Both the position numbers and the translations under genes were made by a program. Of a stretch of DNA of 64,000 bases, positions 34,557 to 45,790 are shown one piece after another. The stretch's first letter is position 1. The number at the start of each line of letters is the position of its first letter. The notes below the pieces were generated by a model that saw only the letters and a program-made list of their open reading frames with translations, searched no databases and was not told the DNA's origin. The DNA comes from Paracentrotus lividus (taxonomy: Eukaryota; Echinodermata; Echinoidea; Camarodonta; Echinidae): positions 15,986,705 through 16,050,704 of the forward strand of contig CALNVZ010003433.1 of assembly GCA_940671915.1 (NCBI GenBank), written 5' to 3'.

Positions 34557-37500
34557 TTGTAATAATAATGCTAACACACGAAATCGGCAAATCATTTTGT
34601 TTGACAGGACCCGGGATATTAAGAACGAACTTTTACAGTCGTAAACAACTAAATCTTTAAAAAAAAACAAAAAACAAAAAAAAAAAAACAAAAAAAGGAG
34701 AAAATTAATGAAGAATTTGGCAGTTTGTGGTAGTAAAATATCATTCAATTGAAGAGTATTAGGCTACATATTATAGAATGTTCTGGACTTATAAATAATC
34801 TACAGAGCCCCTATATTTACAGAATATATGCTTAAGAGAAACTTTCGTTTTAGGCCCGGCCTACTGAGAATCATCCTAGATCGTATTGAGAGTGTATCTG
34901 TATCAAATATATATATATATTTTTTGTTAATACTTTAGTTTCTGGCAGCTCATCTCCTTCATCTAAAATAAAAATAAAATGTGAAAATAAAGAAACTCTG
35001 GAAGGTGGTGTGCAAACGTATACTCTGCAAACTGTATATCCAGCATTGCCCAACATCTTCAAAACAGAACTGATGGATGCCTCGATGTCGTCTGCATTCA
35101 CTGCTTGTGTCGCAACAAGTGAGTAGGTCCTAATTCTAAATTAATATTCCCAATCAACAAGAATGTAAGATTTTATTGACTTCTAGCATGCACACAAGTA
35201 CGATGCTGAATAACAATTTTCTTTATTGGTATTTAGACGAAATGTTATTGGCATTGGTAAATGGTGATCATGAGATCAGTTTGCTGCAAACTACTGGAAT
35301 CAGGAATAGGATTTAGAGTTCGTCGATGGTGTGGCAAAACCCCGGTTGGACATGGTGATAGGTTCATGCCCAACGGACCCTCTACCTGTAAAACCAGGTT
35401 TTTGGTCGTGCATATGTTACTTTCGCGAATTTCGCGAGGATGCAAGATTCGCGAAAGTAAAATTCCCGCGAAAGTGTATGTCTACACAATGCATTGAATG
35501 CCAGTAAAATATTGTAAACTTTACGAGTAAGTAATTGGTCAGCAATTAGCGAGAGTTTTATTCCGGGTTTGTTTCTGGGTTTACAATATGTCGGTGCATC
35601 TCGATATACATGTAGGTATGTTTGGTGCACTGTTAGAAAAAATTAAACAAGAAAAATTGTTTAAAATCTTAAACAACTGCGTGTTAACCGGTGAATCGCA
35701 CATCGTTTTTAAAAAATTAAACAACCTGTAGTTGTTTAAAAGTTTAACACTCTTGTTGTTTAAAAGTTTAAACAACCTGTTGTTTAATGGTTGTTTAAAA
35801 TATCAACAGTATTGTTTAACGCTTCTCTCCAAAAATAAAAAACGCTCCAATTTTTGACTAACGCGGCCGGGTATCGAACTCACGATCCTTCGATTATAAG
35901 GCAGACGCTCTATCCACCGAGCCAACACATCATTGCTTCCAAATGTAATGTGTGAGGCATATGTCCTTCGCCACGATTGAAATGTTGAGCCGATTTCACC
36001 TTGCATGTAACGAGTGATGCCATTAGCTCATGACTATCACGTGACATTTGCCTCGGCCTGTTTAAACAAAACTGTTTAATATCTAAACCCTAATCTCTAA
36101 ACAGGTCTTTTTTAAGGCTATAAAACCTCGCTTTTCCTGTTTTAAACAACGATGTTTAAAAATTAAACAAGAATGTTTAACTTTTAACCAACATGTGTTT
36201 AAACAGCGAAATTTTTAAACCGCGTTCTAACAGTGTGGGACTTTGCCTTCCTCAAAAACACATTATCTCAGCTCTGGAAGGCATGTTCCAGCGGTGCTGT
36301 AAGACATGTCGTATGATAGCATCTGTGGAATGCATTGAGTGGATCATAAAGATTAGTCCAGGTCATTTCATTTCATTTTCTGTCTTTACCTGAATTCTAT
36401 ACTATTTGTTATCACTTGCTTTAAACATTGCAGGATGCGTGTTTCATTCACCAAAACGTAAAGACTGGCTTACATTTTATATGCGCCCTGTCAAGATTCC
36501 AAAGGGTGTAACCTGGTTTTCGGTTCAGATACTTTCCAGAGAACGTGTGACAATGATATTGGATACCGATGTATTGAGCTTTCATGACGTCATCATAATT
36601 AGTAAGTTGGCCTCTTGTTTTTATCCTTTATCTACAAATACCATTATAAGTATTACACGTTCCGCTAAGGTATGGCTTTATTTTTAATATAGGTTTTCCC
36701 GGCCATTTTCATCCTCCATGCAGTCGGTTTCACGAATATTCATTCAATTTCAAGCGAAATTGAATGTTCCATTAACCCCTTACTTCAATTAGATAAAGAA
36801 AACGTTCAATTTCATTTCCTTTACTTCGATTTCATAAAAGACTCGATCAAACAAAAATGTCAGTAAGTGCAATCAATTTCGCGCCAGCGAGAATTTGCGC
36901 TTGGTTTTGACATTCAAATTCACCGGTGGATATTTCAAATAAACACGTGTTCATTCAAATTCATGCTATCTGCTCGTTCCCGTATGCTCGTTCCCGATTT
37001 TCCGGGAAAAGGGTATATTTTAGGGGCTCAGGTAGGGGAAAACCCGAGAAATTACTTAAATAGGGGGTCTTTTAAAATTCTCTCTCCCCCCCCCCCCACC
37101 CGAGCAGTTTTAATTAGGGGTATTTCTAATTTTTTGACAACAAAACCGAAATAGTGTCCCGAAAAGGGGGTAATTTTAAATAAATTTTAATTTTGATTGA
37201 CCCCTGAGCGGGGGGGGGGGGGGGGGGTGGCTTGTAACTTCTCTTCTAACTCATAACACCGTCCAAATTACAATGACGAATAAAAAAGGGTTCATAAAAT
37301 AATGAACACAAAAGTATACAATGACACATAAAATACACATCAATATTAATGGAAAATGCGCATAGTATATCTAAAAATAACATTTAAAAAGAAAAGCAAA
37401 ACAAATCAGAAAGAATGAATAACATTAAAAAAAGAAAATACACGAAAGAAAAATAATGAAGTATGGAGCCTTTGTTTGCTGGCACATCTTTATACATTTA

Positions 37501-40500
37501 AGAGGATGATTAAATGAAGGAGGATTATGAAATGAAAATTAAATAATGAATATATAATACAAATAACATTGCCATAACGTCATTTCCATGAAGAGGGATA
37601 GAGAGGGTGGTGCGTACGGAGGGCCATCCACGACATATTATATCATATAAAAAAAAATAAAAGAAAGAGAGAGAATAAAGAAAAAATTATGAGAGAGAGA
37701 GAGAGAGAAAGAGAGAAATAAAGCATAGAGCCTTTTTCAGGCACATGTCCCTACATTTTCGAAAATGATAATAAATGAAGAAAGATTATAATATCAAAAT
37801 TATATAATGAAACAAAATGTATACATATAACATTCCTATAACGTCATTGCCCTGGAGAGGAATGGAGAGACAGGGGTGATGCGTTCATCTCGATCTCTCT
37901 CCATCTCCATGGCCTATACCTGAAGTGTTGATTGTTTATCAGAATCTATATATGGGATATGGTGATGAATATGATTCATCATATTTAGTTATAAGCACAA
38001 ACGCTATGACCATTCCTTTCAAAGATTTACTTTGAAACATAATTTATTTTGCAATTATAAAATCATGCGTTAGCACACCATTTACCATACATGGTGAAAT
38101 TGACTACGTTTGACATTAAATAGATAGCTTTAAAATGAAATAGAAAATACAAATAAGTACAAATTAGCTCTTGTTTACATTAAATGTGAAATTGAATATC
38201 ACCATTGTGAAATAGGCGAATTTTGTACGTCTTTGATTGACTAAAGTACCTTTTCGGTCGCTGTTCACATTAAGTTGTATTCCTAAAGTGCGATATTAAA
38301 ATGCCAGTTTAAGCACAGGCCAAAAAATAAGCTAAATTGAATGCTCCGCACATGTAATTGAGTGAATGAGGGATGAAAATGGCCGGGAAAACCTATAGTA
38401 TAAATGACATAATATAGGCCTAGTATTTTATTATTTAAATATAGGTTTTCCCGGCCATTTTCATCCTCCATGCAGCCGGTTTCACGAATATTCATTCAAT
38501 TTCAAGCGAAATTGAATATCCCATTAACTCCTTACTTCAATTAGTATAAAGAAAAACGTTCAATTTCATTTCCTTTACTTCGATTTCATAAAAGACTCGA
38601 TCAAACAAAAATGTCGTAGGTGCAATCAATTTCGCGCCAGCGAGAATTTGTGCTGGTTTTGACATCAAATTCACCAGTGGATATCTCAAATTAACACGTG
38701 TTCTTTCAAATTCATGCTTTATGCTCGTTCCCGTATGCTCGTTCCCGATTTTCCGGGAAAAGGGTATATTTTAGGGCTCAGGTAGGGGAAACCCGAGAAA
38801 CGATTTAAATAGGGGTCTTTTATCATTCTCTCTCTCTCTCTCCCCCCCCCCCCACCCGAACAATTTTAATTAGGATATTTNNNNNNNNNNNNNNNNNNNN
38901 NNNNNNNNNNNNNNNNNNNNNNNNNNNNNNNNNNNNNNNNNNNNNNNNNNNNNNNNNNNNNNNNNNNNNNNNNNNNNNNNNNNNNNNNNNNNNNNNNNNN
39001 NNNNNNNNNNNNNNNNNNNNNNNNNNNNNNNNNNNNNNNNNNNNNNNNNNNNNNNNNNNNNNNNNNNNNNNNNNNNNNNNNNNNNNNNNNNNNNNNNNNN
39101 NNNNNNNNNNNNNNNNNNNNNNNNNNNNNNNNNNNNNNNNNNNNNNNNNNNNNNNNNNNNNNNNNNNNNNNNNNNNNNNNNNNNNNNNNNNNNNNNNNNN
39201 NNNNNNNNNNNNNNNNNNNNNNNNNNNNNNNNNNNNNNNNNNNNNNNNNNNNNNNNNNNNNNNNNNNNNNNNNNNNNNNNNNNNNNNNNNNNNNNNNNNN
39301 NNNNNNNNNNNNNNNNNNNNNNNNNNNNNNNNNNNNNNNNNNNNNNNNNNNNNNNNNNNNNNNNNNNNNNNNNNNNNNNNNNNNNNNNNNNNNNNNNNNN
39401 NNNNNNNNNNNNNNNNNNNNNNNNNNNNNNNNNNNNNNNNNNNNNNNNNNNNNNNNNNNNNNNNNNNNNNNNNNNNNNNNNNNNNNNNNNNNNNNNNNNN
39501 NNNNNNNNNNNNNNNNNNNNNNNNNNNNNNNNNNNNNNNNNNNNNNNNNNNNNNNNNNNNNNNNNNNNNNNNNNNNNNNNNNNNNNNNNNNNNNNNNNNN
39601 NNNNNNNNNNNNNNNNNNNNNNNNNNNNNNNNNNNNNNNNNNNNNNNNNNNAGGAAATGAGAAATTTGTGCGAGAATAGAAAATAAGCATTGGAGCTTTC
39701 AAGGCACATCCTACATTCCGAAAATGATAATAGAAGAAAGATTATAAATCAAAATTATATAATGAAACAAATATATACATAATTGCTATAACGTCATGCC
39801 CTGGAGAGGAATGGAGAGACGAGGGGTGATGGTTCATCTTGATCTCTCTCCATCTCTGGCCTATACCGAGTTTTGATTGTTTATCAGAATCTATATATGG
39901 GAATGGTGATTATGATTCATCATATTAGTTATAAGCACAAACGCTATGACCATTCCTTTTAAAGATTATCTTTGAACATAATTTATTTGCAATTATAAAA
40001 TCATGCGTTAGCACCACAAATTACCATACATGGTGAAATTGACTACGTTTTGCATTAAATAGATAGCTTTAAAATGAATAGAAAATACAAATAAGTACAA
40101 ATTAGCTCTTGTTTACATTAAATGTGAAATTGAATATCACCATTGTGAAATAGGCGAATTTTGTACGTCTTTGATTGACTAAAGTACCTTTTCGGTCGCT
40201 GTTCACATTAAGTTGAATTCCTAAAGTGCGATATTGAAATGCAGCTTTGTTTAAGCACAGGCCAAAAATGAGCTAAATTGAATGCTCCGCACATGTAATT
40301 GAGTGAATAGGGGATGAAAATGGCCGGGAAAACCTATAATATAAATGTTAAATACCTATGACTTAAAATTTACTATACATGTGATTCATACTGTTTTCCC
40401 TCAAAACTGTTTTTCCTCAAAAGATTTCGACCCAAGAATACGCATGGTATCAATCAGAAGAAACGTTGCACCATATACATTAATGGCCTATGCGGGAATT

Positions 40501-40686
40501 GATTGCAATTTCAACACATACTGTTCCTTCTGGATCGACTTTACAAATGGACTCTACCGAGTGGGATATGTAGGGGTCGCCAAACCTCTCATCAGGGCCT
40601 TCCATTCGACTATATTCCCGATTACCAAATTTCTCTTGTATGCCAGAGGTGCCACTGATTTTGTTTTTAACCTTCCGTGTTCGTGA
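34419..40686 (+). CDS. Array gene B: secreted six-cysteine protein with a Methyltransf_FA-like domain
   Basis: Exons 34419-34470, 34939-35118, 36434-36601 and 40424-40686 join in frame (all phase 1) into 220 residues. Order: signal peptide MHHVAFISSLLSLLHVV; conserved block IKIKCENKETLEGG and TACVAT; variable middle RCVFHSPKRKDWLTFYM, VTWFSVQIL and DVIII; conserved end MVSIRRN, CSFWIDFTNGLYRVGY, AKPLIRAFH and DFVFNLPCS. The six cysteines match those of A and C. It is collinear with A (5.2 kb upstream) and C (8 kb downstream), all on the + strand, so the array arose by tandem duplication. The last intron is 3.8 kb and holds a tandem pair of transposable elements and the assembly gap. At residues where A and C read ATDW before VFNLPC, B reads ATDF. 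The possible upstream start is described under the leader block. Confidence 0.82.
34939..35118 (+). CDS. Gene B exon 2: conserved Cys block
   Basis: Starts after ACTTTAG and ends before GTGAGT. It reads VSGSSSPSS, KIKCENKETLEGG, PALPNIFKTEL and TACVAT. 180 bases, the same length as C. Confidence 0.82.
35119..36433. other. Intron 2 of gene B
   Basis: It includes a CGCGAA-rich stretch (TTTCGCGAATTTCGCGAGG and ATTCGCGAAAGTAAAATTCC, about 35420-35475), of a kind seen as dispersed repeats in marine invertebrates, and the MITE at 35628-36235. Confidence 0.5.
35628..36235. mobile_element. MITE with CACTGTTAGAA ends enclosing a tRNA-like sequence
   Basis: Inverted ends CACTGTTAGAA / TTCTAACAGTG. 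Both arms are rich in TGTTTAAAC and TTAAACAA motifs. Between them, on the - strand at about 35863-35924, is a tRNA-like sequence with GGATAGAGCGTCTGCC, anticodon-like CTTATAA and B box AGTTCGATACCC. Its head closely resembles that of the SINE at 10087-10340. It lies in intron 2 of gene B. Confidence 0.7.
36434..36601 (+). CDS. Gene B exon 3: variable middle of the domain
   Basis: Acceptor ATTGCAG, donor GTAAGT. At 168 bases it is the shortest exon 3. It reads RCVFHSPKRKDW, RPVKIPKGVTWFSVQ and HDVIII. Confidence 0.82.
36690..38395. mobile_element. TAGGTTTTCCCGG element, copy 1 (1.7 kb)
   Basis: Inverted ends TAGGTTTTCCCGGCCATTTT with continuation CATCC, flanked by TA. The interior has T/C- and G-runs (37081-37098, 37210-37227), GA repeats and no recognised gene. 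It lies in intron 3 of gene B, directly followed by a second copy. Confidence 0.75.
38442..40336. mobile_element. TAGGTTTTCCCGG element, copy 2, interrupted by the assembly gap
   Basis: Same ends and same order as copy 1 over both flanks of the gap. Sequence beside the gap differs from copy 1 mainly by scattered single-base losses, for example around 39652-39830. It may be a real tandem insertion or an assembly duplication. Confidence 0.7.
38881..39651. other. Assembly gap (771 N)
   Basis: A run of N inside the second TAGGTTTTCCCGG copy. By comparison with copy 1 about 580 bases are missing, so the stated gap length may not be exact. Reading frames across it are meaningless. Confidence 0.98.
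40424..40686 (+). CDS. Gene B exon 4: domain C-terminus
   Basis: After TCAAAAG it reads FDPRIRMVSIRRN, GIDCNFNTYCSFW, TNGLYRVGY and VFNLPCS then stop. Confidence 0.85.
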
Positions 40687-40882
40687 TGTTTTGCGACTTT
40701 GCTCGACCCCTATGTCATGTATGAAGATGAAGAAAATTTACCGGACGAGGAAATGGAATCTACCCCCTATTGCAAATATTAGGTCACACCAAACGATTGA
40801 GGTGTATTCTGAACAGAGATTTGTTTTTCACTCTTCAGTAGCACATTTCATATACTTTAAATGTTCCCGTATATGACTAGTG

Positions 40883-41050
40883 GGGCCCGGTAGTTAGGTT
40901 TATATCCACTTGATCTAAGAGCAGTCGGTTCAATTCTCTGTTTGTCTAATACGAAATGGGCGAGAACGTAATATGTACGTCCTTACAAAGCGGGTGCCAC
41001 AGACACCTATCCATACTTGAACTGATCGCTCAAGTTTAGGGCTAATAAGT
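40883..41050 (+). mobile_element. tRNA-derived SINE-like sequence
   Basis: GCCCGGTAGTTAGGTTTATA resembles a D-arm/A-box and GTCGGTTCAATTCTC a B box. The body has CTTACAAAGCGGGTGCCAC. Decayed. Confidence 0.45.
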
Positions 41051-41289
41051 ACAACGGGATTTAAAAAAAAATAGAAATGTAAACAAACTAGGTCTCTATT
41101 GGTCTAACCCTTACCCCCTTTTAACATGTTGTGGTGTACAATTTGAACATTTATCAATGAATTAATGATTACTCGACCTATTGCTACTATTATATAATCA
41201 TACACGTGCAAATAGAAATTTGTTTGAAAAGGAAAAGACCAAATATCAAGAAAATGCTGAGGTATATGTCTTAAATGGGTACAAACAGA

Positions 41290-41770
41290 AAGAAAATACA
41301 TTGGGGATAATAATAAAGCAAAAGATCGGACTTTCGCAGTTGCAGCATCCAAAGAATGGAATTACCTACCCTTGCACATTAGACAGTCTTCTTCTATTCA
41401 AATATTTCAGAAGGCTCTGAAAACCCATCTCTTCATATAAATTTCTTCACATAAATTCTTTGTTATATTCACTGGCGTAAATCCGTAAATAATGTTATTC
41501 ATCAGGGGGGGGGGATGTTACATAATAATACAATGCGCCATCCCCCCCCCCCCTGATGAATAGAAACCGCGACTGGATTTACGCCAGTGGTTATATTGCT
41601 TCAATTTAAGTATGTTAATTCATTTGTTTTTAATTATTCAATATGAATTATTAATAATACCCTTAATGTAAGTTAAGACAAATAGTAATTTTTCTTGTAA
41701 GCGCCCTGAGCCTTAAGGAAATTAACGCCCAGAATGTTTATTGTAATGTAATGTAATGATAAAGAGAGTA
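41290..41770 (+). mobile_element. 5'-truncated LINE 3' end (CR1/L2-like)
   Basis: 41325-41440 encodes RTFAVAASKEWNYLPLHIR then SIQIFQKALKTHLF and a stop. This matches the known C-terminus of CR1/L2/Jockey-type reverse transcriptase proteins (AFSVAAPxLWNxLPxxIR ... FKxxLKTHLF). The 3' UTR continues to a tail of TGTAATGTAATG repeats at about 41745-41760, typical of L2-type ends. The 3' UTR is interrupted by the hAT-type MITE at 41470-41589. Confidence 0.75.
41470..41589. mobile_element. 120-base hAT-type MITE with perfect 8-base duplication
   Basis: Inverted ends CACTGGCGTAAATCC / GGATTTACGCCAGTG, with inner G-run and C-run flanked by TATTCATCAG and CTGATGAATA. The flanks 41462-41469 and 41590-41597 are both GTTATATT, a perfect 8-base target duplication. 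It is inserted in the LINE 3' UTR. Confidence 0.88.
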
Positions 41771-42112
41771 AATGAACGTTTCCAAATGATACTGCTAATG
41801 TTACTTAAAAACTGTCTCGTAGATTCGGGTAAAGATCTAGCAAGCAAAATTTATTCAAACGTTAAATATGAAGATTGCTTTGCTTAACGTCAATGTATCA
41901 TATTTATTTTCATTTTCCAATTTTTCAATAGCGATCAGCACATAATTAATATGGAACGAAGATGAAACAAAAGCAAGTGGTTATGATAACTTATCCTATA
42001 TCAACGAGCATATGACCCCTTCAAAAACATTAGCTGTGATTGCTTTGTAAGAAGGGGCTTAAATGTATGCCTAATTACTATCGGCATATCTGAGTTATAC
42101 CAACTGTGAGTA
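41771..42112. other. Spacer, nothing recognised
   Basis: AT-rich; no feature supported. Confidence 0.4.
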
Positions 42113-44095
42113 CACTGAAAACCTAACCTCGTCCGTCAATGGACCGACTAGCTTTAAAGCTAGTCGGTCAAGACGGACTAGTTTTAAAGCTAGTCTCCAT
42201 GTTAGTCCTCGTCAGACGGACTAACTACAACTGAATCTACATCTCTCAACTTGACGGACGAGCTTTAAAGCTCGTCCGTCAAGCTTGATGCTAGTCCGTT
42301 CGACGTGACCGACTAGGTCAATAAAAGTAGCTGGGGACCCAGTTTACCCATTATAATGACTGACTAGCTTTGATACAAATAGTTGCAATGTCGTTTCAAA
42401 TGTACCTTCTCTATTTATTCTGTTTCCGAGCATAACAAGTTGATACATTCTGAAACAAGGTTGTTTTCGCTTGACAATCTGAAAGCTTAGAGAACGTAAC
42501 ATCTATCATGACAAGTATGCAATTCACGAGTACCGGTAGATTCCAAATATTGTTCTCCATTCTTCAATTACAGGCTAATTGAATACCTTGTTACTATAAA
42601 ACTCAGAACCCGGTATTTTCTTACAGATTGCTGGTGAATGCCCGGCTTAGCAACAACAGTGAATAGAAGTTGGATACCGTCAACATTCTCAAACAAAGGT
42701 TGTTTTTGCTTGACAATCTGAGAGCAATACGATAGCCGAAATAACATCAATCGTGACAAGTATGCCATTCACGAGTAGGTTAGAAATATTGTTCCATTCT
42801 TTAATTACAGGCTATTTGAATACTTCGTTACTATAGAACCCATGAACCGTCTATTCTTATAGATTGCTGGTTAATGCCTAGCTTAGCAACAGCAGTGAAT
42901 AGAAGGTGGTACAATTGATTGAATAACATGCGCATTGCGAAAAGGACATCACTATTACATGTATTAGTTGCATTATCTGTATGTGAATTCCATTTAATGA
43001 GCAAACTGTACAGACGCACACTGGATATACCCTGTAAAGCTTAAGATTTTGATTATAATGGCGATCTTCTTCCTGTGACATGAAAGTGTGAGTACTCTTT
43101 TTCAATTCCTTATGTTTCAGTTCACAGATAGCGTTATTGTTTTCACATAGATTAATGCTATAATCACCAACGCGAAAAATTATGTCTTGCCAAATCAATT
43201 AATAAATTGTGTGTATTTACAACGATAGTAACAATCACATTAAATTATGAAAATTGAAATTTAATTCTAATAATAAATATAGGCGCCACTTTACATTTAG
43301 ATTACTATTGTCTTGTATCTGAAAGAAAAGAATATTGGATTAGAGGCGCAACTTTGGGATTCTGAAGTGGCTCTCAAGGACAAGTGTATACGCCGAAAAT
43401 GCAAAAGCAGGTAGGCCTACAACAAAAAGTCATGATGATGCAAGCCATGGCGGCGACTCCTGGGCCCCGTGCCCCCATTATTTGATAATTGCCATAATGT
43501 TAACTAATTGTGCCTCCTGTATTAATTCCTGTCTTCTGATTTATATCATCATAATCAAATGTTTTGTTTGTTTGTTTGTTTGTTTGTTTTTTGTTTTTTT
43601 TGCTCAAATTCTTGTGAATGCATGTTTTTAATCGTATCTTTATAATGTCTTCTAATATTTCAGATTTGACGCCTCTGACCAGCTGGTGAAGCCATATTAA
43701 CCTCGTCCGTCATGCTAGTCTGTCGAGACAGCAGCAAGAACATCGCGGCAGAAAAGCGCGACGGACTAGCTTTTACACCATGACCGACTAGCTGTAAAGC
43801 TAGTCCTGCTCAAAAGCTCGTCAGTCTGGGCATCACTACGACTAGCTTTTAGGCTAGTCCGTCAAACTAGTCGGTCACGGCGGACGAGCTTTAAAATTAG
43901 TCCGTCGTGACCGACGAGCATTAAAACTTTTCCGTCTTAACGTACTAACTTGACGGACTAGCTTTCAAGCTAGTCCGTAGAGACGGACGAGTTTTAAAGC
44001 TAGTCCGTAATAACCGGGTTGTATTGAAGGAAAACTAGTCCGTCGTGACCGACTAGCTTTAAAGCTAGTCGGTCTCCCAGTTTAGGTTTTCAGTG
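42113..44095. mobile_element. Palindrome-array element, copy 1 (2.0 kb)
   Basis: Inverted ends CACTGAAAACCTAA, flanked by TA. Subterminal arrays on both sides (42128-42320 and 43697-44075) consist of many short perfect palindromes of the type ACTAGCTTTAAAGCTAGT with GACGG or GACCG outside, so each unit could form its own hairpin. The body has two tandem units of about 240 bases (from about 42449 and 42688) sharing GCTTGACAATCTGA, CAAGTATGC-ATTCACGAGTA and ATTGCTGGT-AATGCC, and a (TTTG)n tract near 43560. No protein family was recognised. A Tc1/mariner-type TA duplication is the only clue to the mobilising enzyme. Confidence 0.82.
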
Positions 44096-44334
44096 TAAAG
44101 AGTTTGAAAATAAAATACTTTTTGGTTACTGAAGTTCCTGAACACGCACTAGTTTTGAATAACATCAGTATGTTGTAAATTTTAGTTACAGTACCAACCT
44201 CAGTATGTGTGTGTCAAAACTTATTTAAACTAAAGTACCTGTATACATTGTTGTAAAAAAGAAATACCCATACACATACATATAATTATCTAAATATATG
44301 CATGCATGTATACATAATGTATAATATTATTACA

Positions 44335-44825
44335 CTCACTGAGCGCTGGTATTGCAACATAGCTAAATTCGTGCATTTTTTCATATTTACAAGTCTTTTA
44401 TATATTGTCATAATTCATTCATGGCCGGAGATTTTCAGAAATTTTTTATATATTCTGAATGAGGAGACTTATCCCTTTCCATTCCTGAGATCAGTAAATA
44501 CTCAGACAGGGGCACTTTTTTTAAACAAAGGGGCGACAGATGAACAAAGGCCCCTAAAATGAAATTTTAAGAGATGGGATTATCAGTGAATACAATTATT
44601 AAGGAGGAGTCATATTTCTCCGAAAACTGTTTACATGTTTTTATTATGCTAGTGGCAAATTAAAAATGACCAAAGAGGTCATTCTGAAAAAGTCTCCTCT
44701 TTCAGAATATACCAACATTTTCGGAAAATCTCTGGCCATGAATGAAATATGACAATATACAAAAGACTTGAAAATATGAAAAAATGCACGCATTTAGCAA
44801 TGTTGCAATACCAGTGCTAAGTGAG
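44335..44825. mobile_element. Foldback MITE, about 490 bases
   Basis: The left arm CTGGTATTGCAACATAGCTA, GTGCATTTTTTCATATTTAC and CATGGCC is inverted on the right as GGCCATGAATG, GAAAATATGAAAAAATGCAC and GCAATGTTGCAATACCAG. Arms are about 150 bases. A single-sided relative lies at 17640-17830. Confidence 0.78.
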
Positions 44826-45039
44826 GGTACCTGTTGATACTTATCATAATATCGTATATTTAGGTTATGATAAACGTGTGTATATATCTTAATCAGCATA
44901 ATTATGAGTAATTGGTATTGTATCATTATAGGATATAACATCAATATATTTTTAATTTTATATAGTATAAAATGTACGTTAAAAAAAACTCCGTAAAGGT
45001 CAAATATCTTAAACCAGTTAATATGACTTGTACATCATG

Positions 45040-45350
45040 AATAAATTTCTTCTTTCTTGTTTAAAGAGCCCATAAAGAACGCATAAAAGCCTAAAGCTCG
45101 GCAATAAAAATAGTGGTTTACAAGCAACGCCCATAGCGTCTTGTCATCCTTCGCCTATATCTTTTACATAAATATCGTGTACTGTATACATCTTTAAAAA
45201 TGTACACACAACTCTGTTCCTTGTGTACTATTTATATGTATTGTTTTTTCTTTTTGTTTATGGAGCCCTCGAGGAAAGCGTAAGCCGAAACCTTGGCGTA
45301 ATCAAGCAGTTTTCAAACAAAGTCCATCAGCATCTTGTCTTTTTTTTATG
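45040..45350. repeat. Two diverged tandem units of about 195 bases
   Basis: AGAGCCCATAAAGAACGCAT with AAGCC and AAAGCTCGGC (45065-45110), and GGAGCCCTCGAGGAAAGCGT with AAGCCGAAACCTTGGCG (45262-45300), are alike and are each followed by an AGCGTCTTGTC / AGCATCTTGTC end. Family unknown. Confidence 0.4.
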
Positions 45351-45404
45351 GTTTAAAAAAGTCTAGGACAGGTTGGACGTACGTAGCGTACTTATAGCTC
45401 CTCT

Positions 45405-45690
45405 TCTTGCCATTCTCTCTTTCTCTCTCTCCTCTCTCTCTCTTACACTCGTTCCCTCCTCCTCTCTCACCCCCCCCCCCTTTCCCTGTATTTTCTCCTC
45501 TTTCTGTCTCTCTCTCTCTCTCTCTATCTCTATCTCTATCTCACACTCCTTCCCTCCTCCTCTCTCAGCTCCCCCCTTTCCCTGTATTTTCTCCTCTTTC
45601 TGTATCTCTCTCTCTCTCTCTCTCTCTCCCTATTTCTATCTTACACCCCTTCCCTCCTCTCTCACATCTCCCTCTCTCCCTGTATATTCT
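45405..45690. repeat. Pyrimidine minisatellite, three units of about 100-120 bases
   Basis: Each unit has CCTTCCCTCCTC, a C-run or CTCC, CCCTGTAT(T/A)TTCTCC and a (CT)n tract. Ser/Leu/Pro-rich reading frames here are artefacts. Confidence 0.75.
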
Positions 45691-45790
45691 CCCTAAAACT
45701 GTATTATATTGAATTTAATTTAATAACATTTAATAGACATTAGAAAACATATCTGATATCTGTTAATTTTTGATCGTCTACAACAACTTA

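Noticed and set aside
38866-39709. Long frames across the N run
   Set aside because: Gap sequence; not coding evidence.
42568-43198. Minus-strand frames in the palindrome-array element, with relatives at 46257-46698
   Set aside because: They recur because the DNA is repeated; no family is recognised, the frames are short and differ between copies.
45373-45712. Ser/Leu/Pro-rich frames
   Set aside because: Translation of the CT-rich minisatellite; the same applies to 49733-50076 and 62627-62836.
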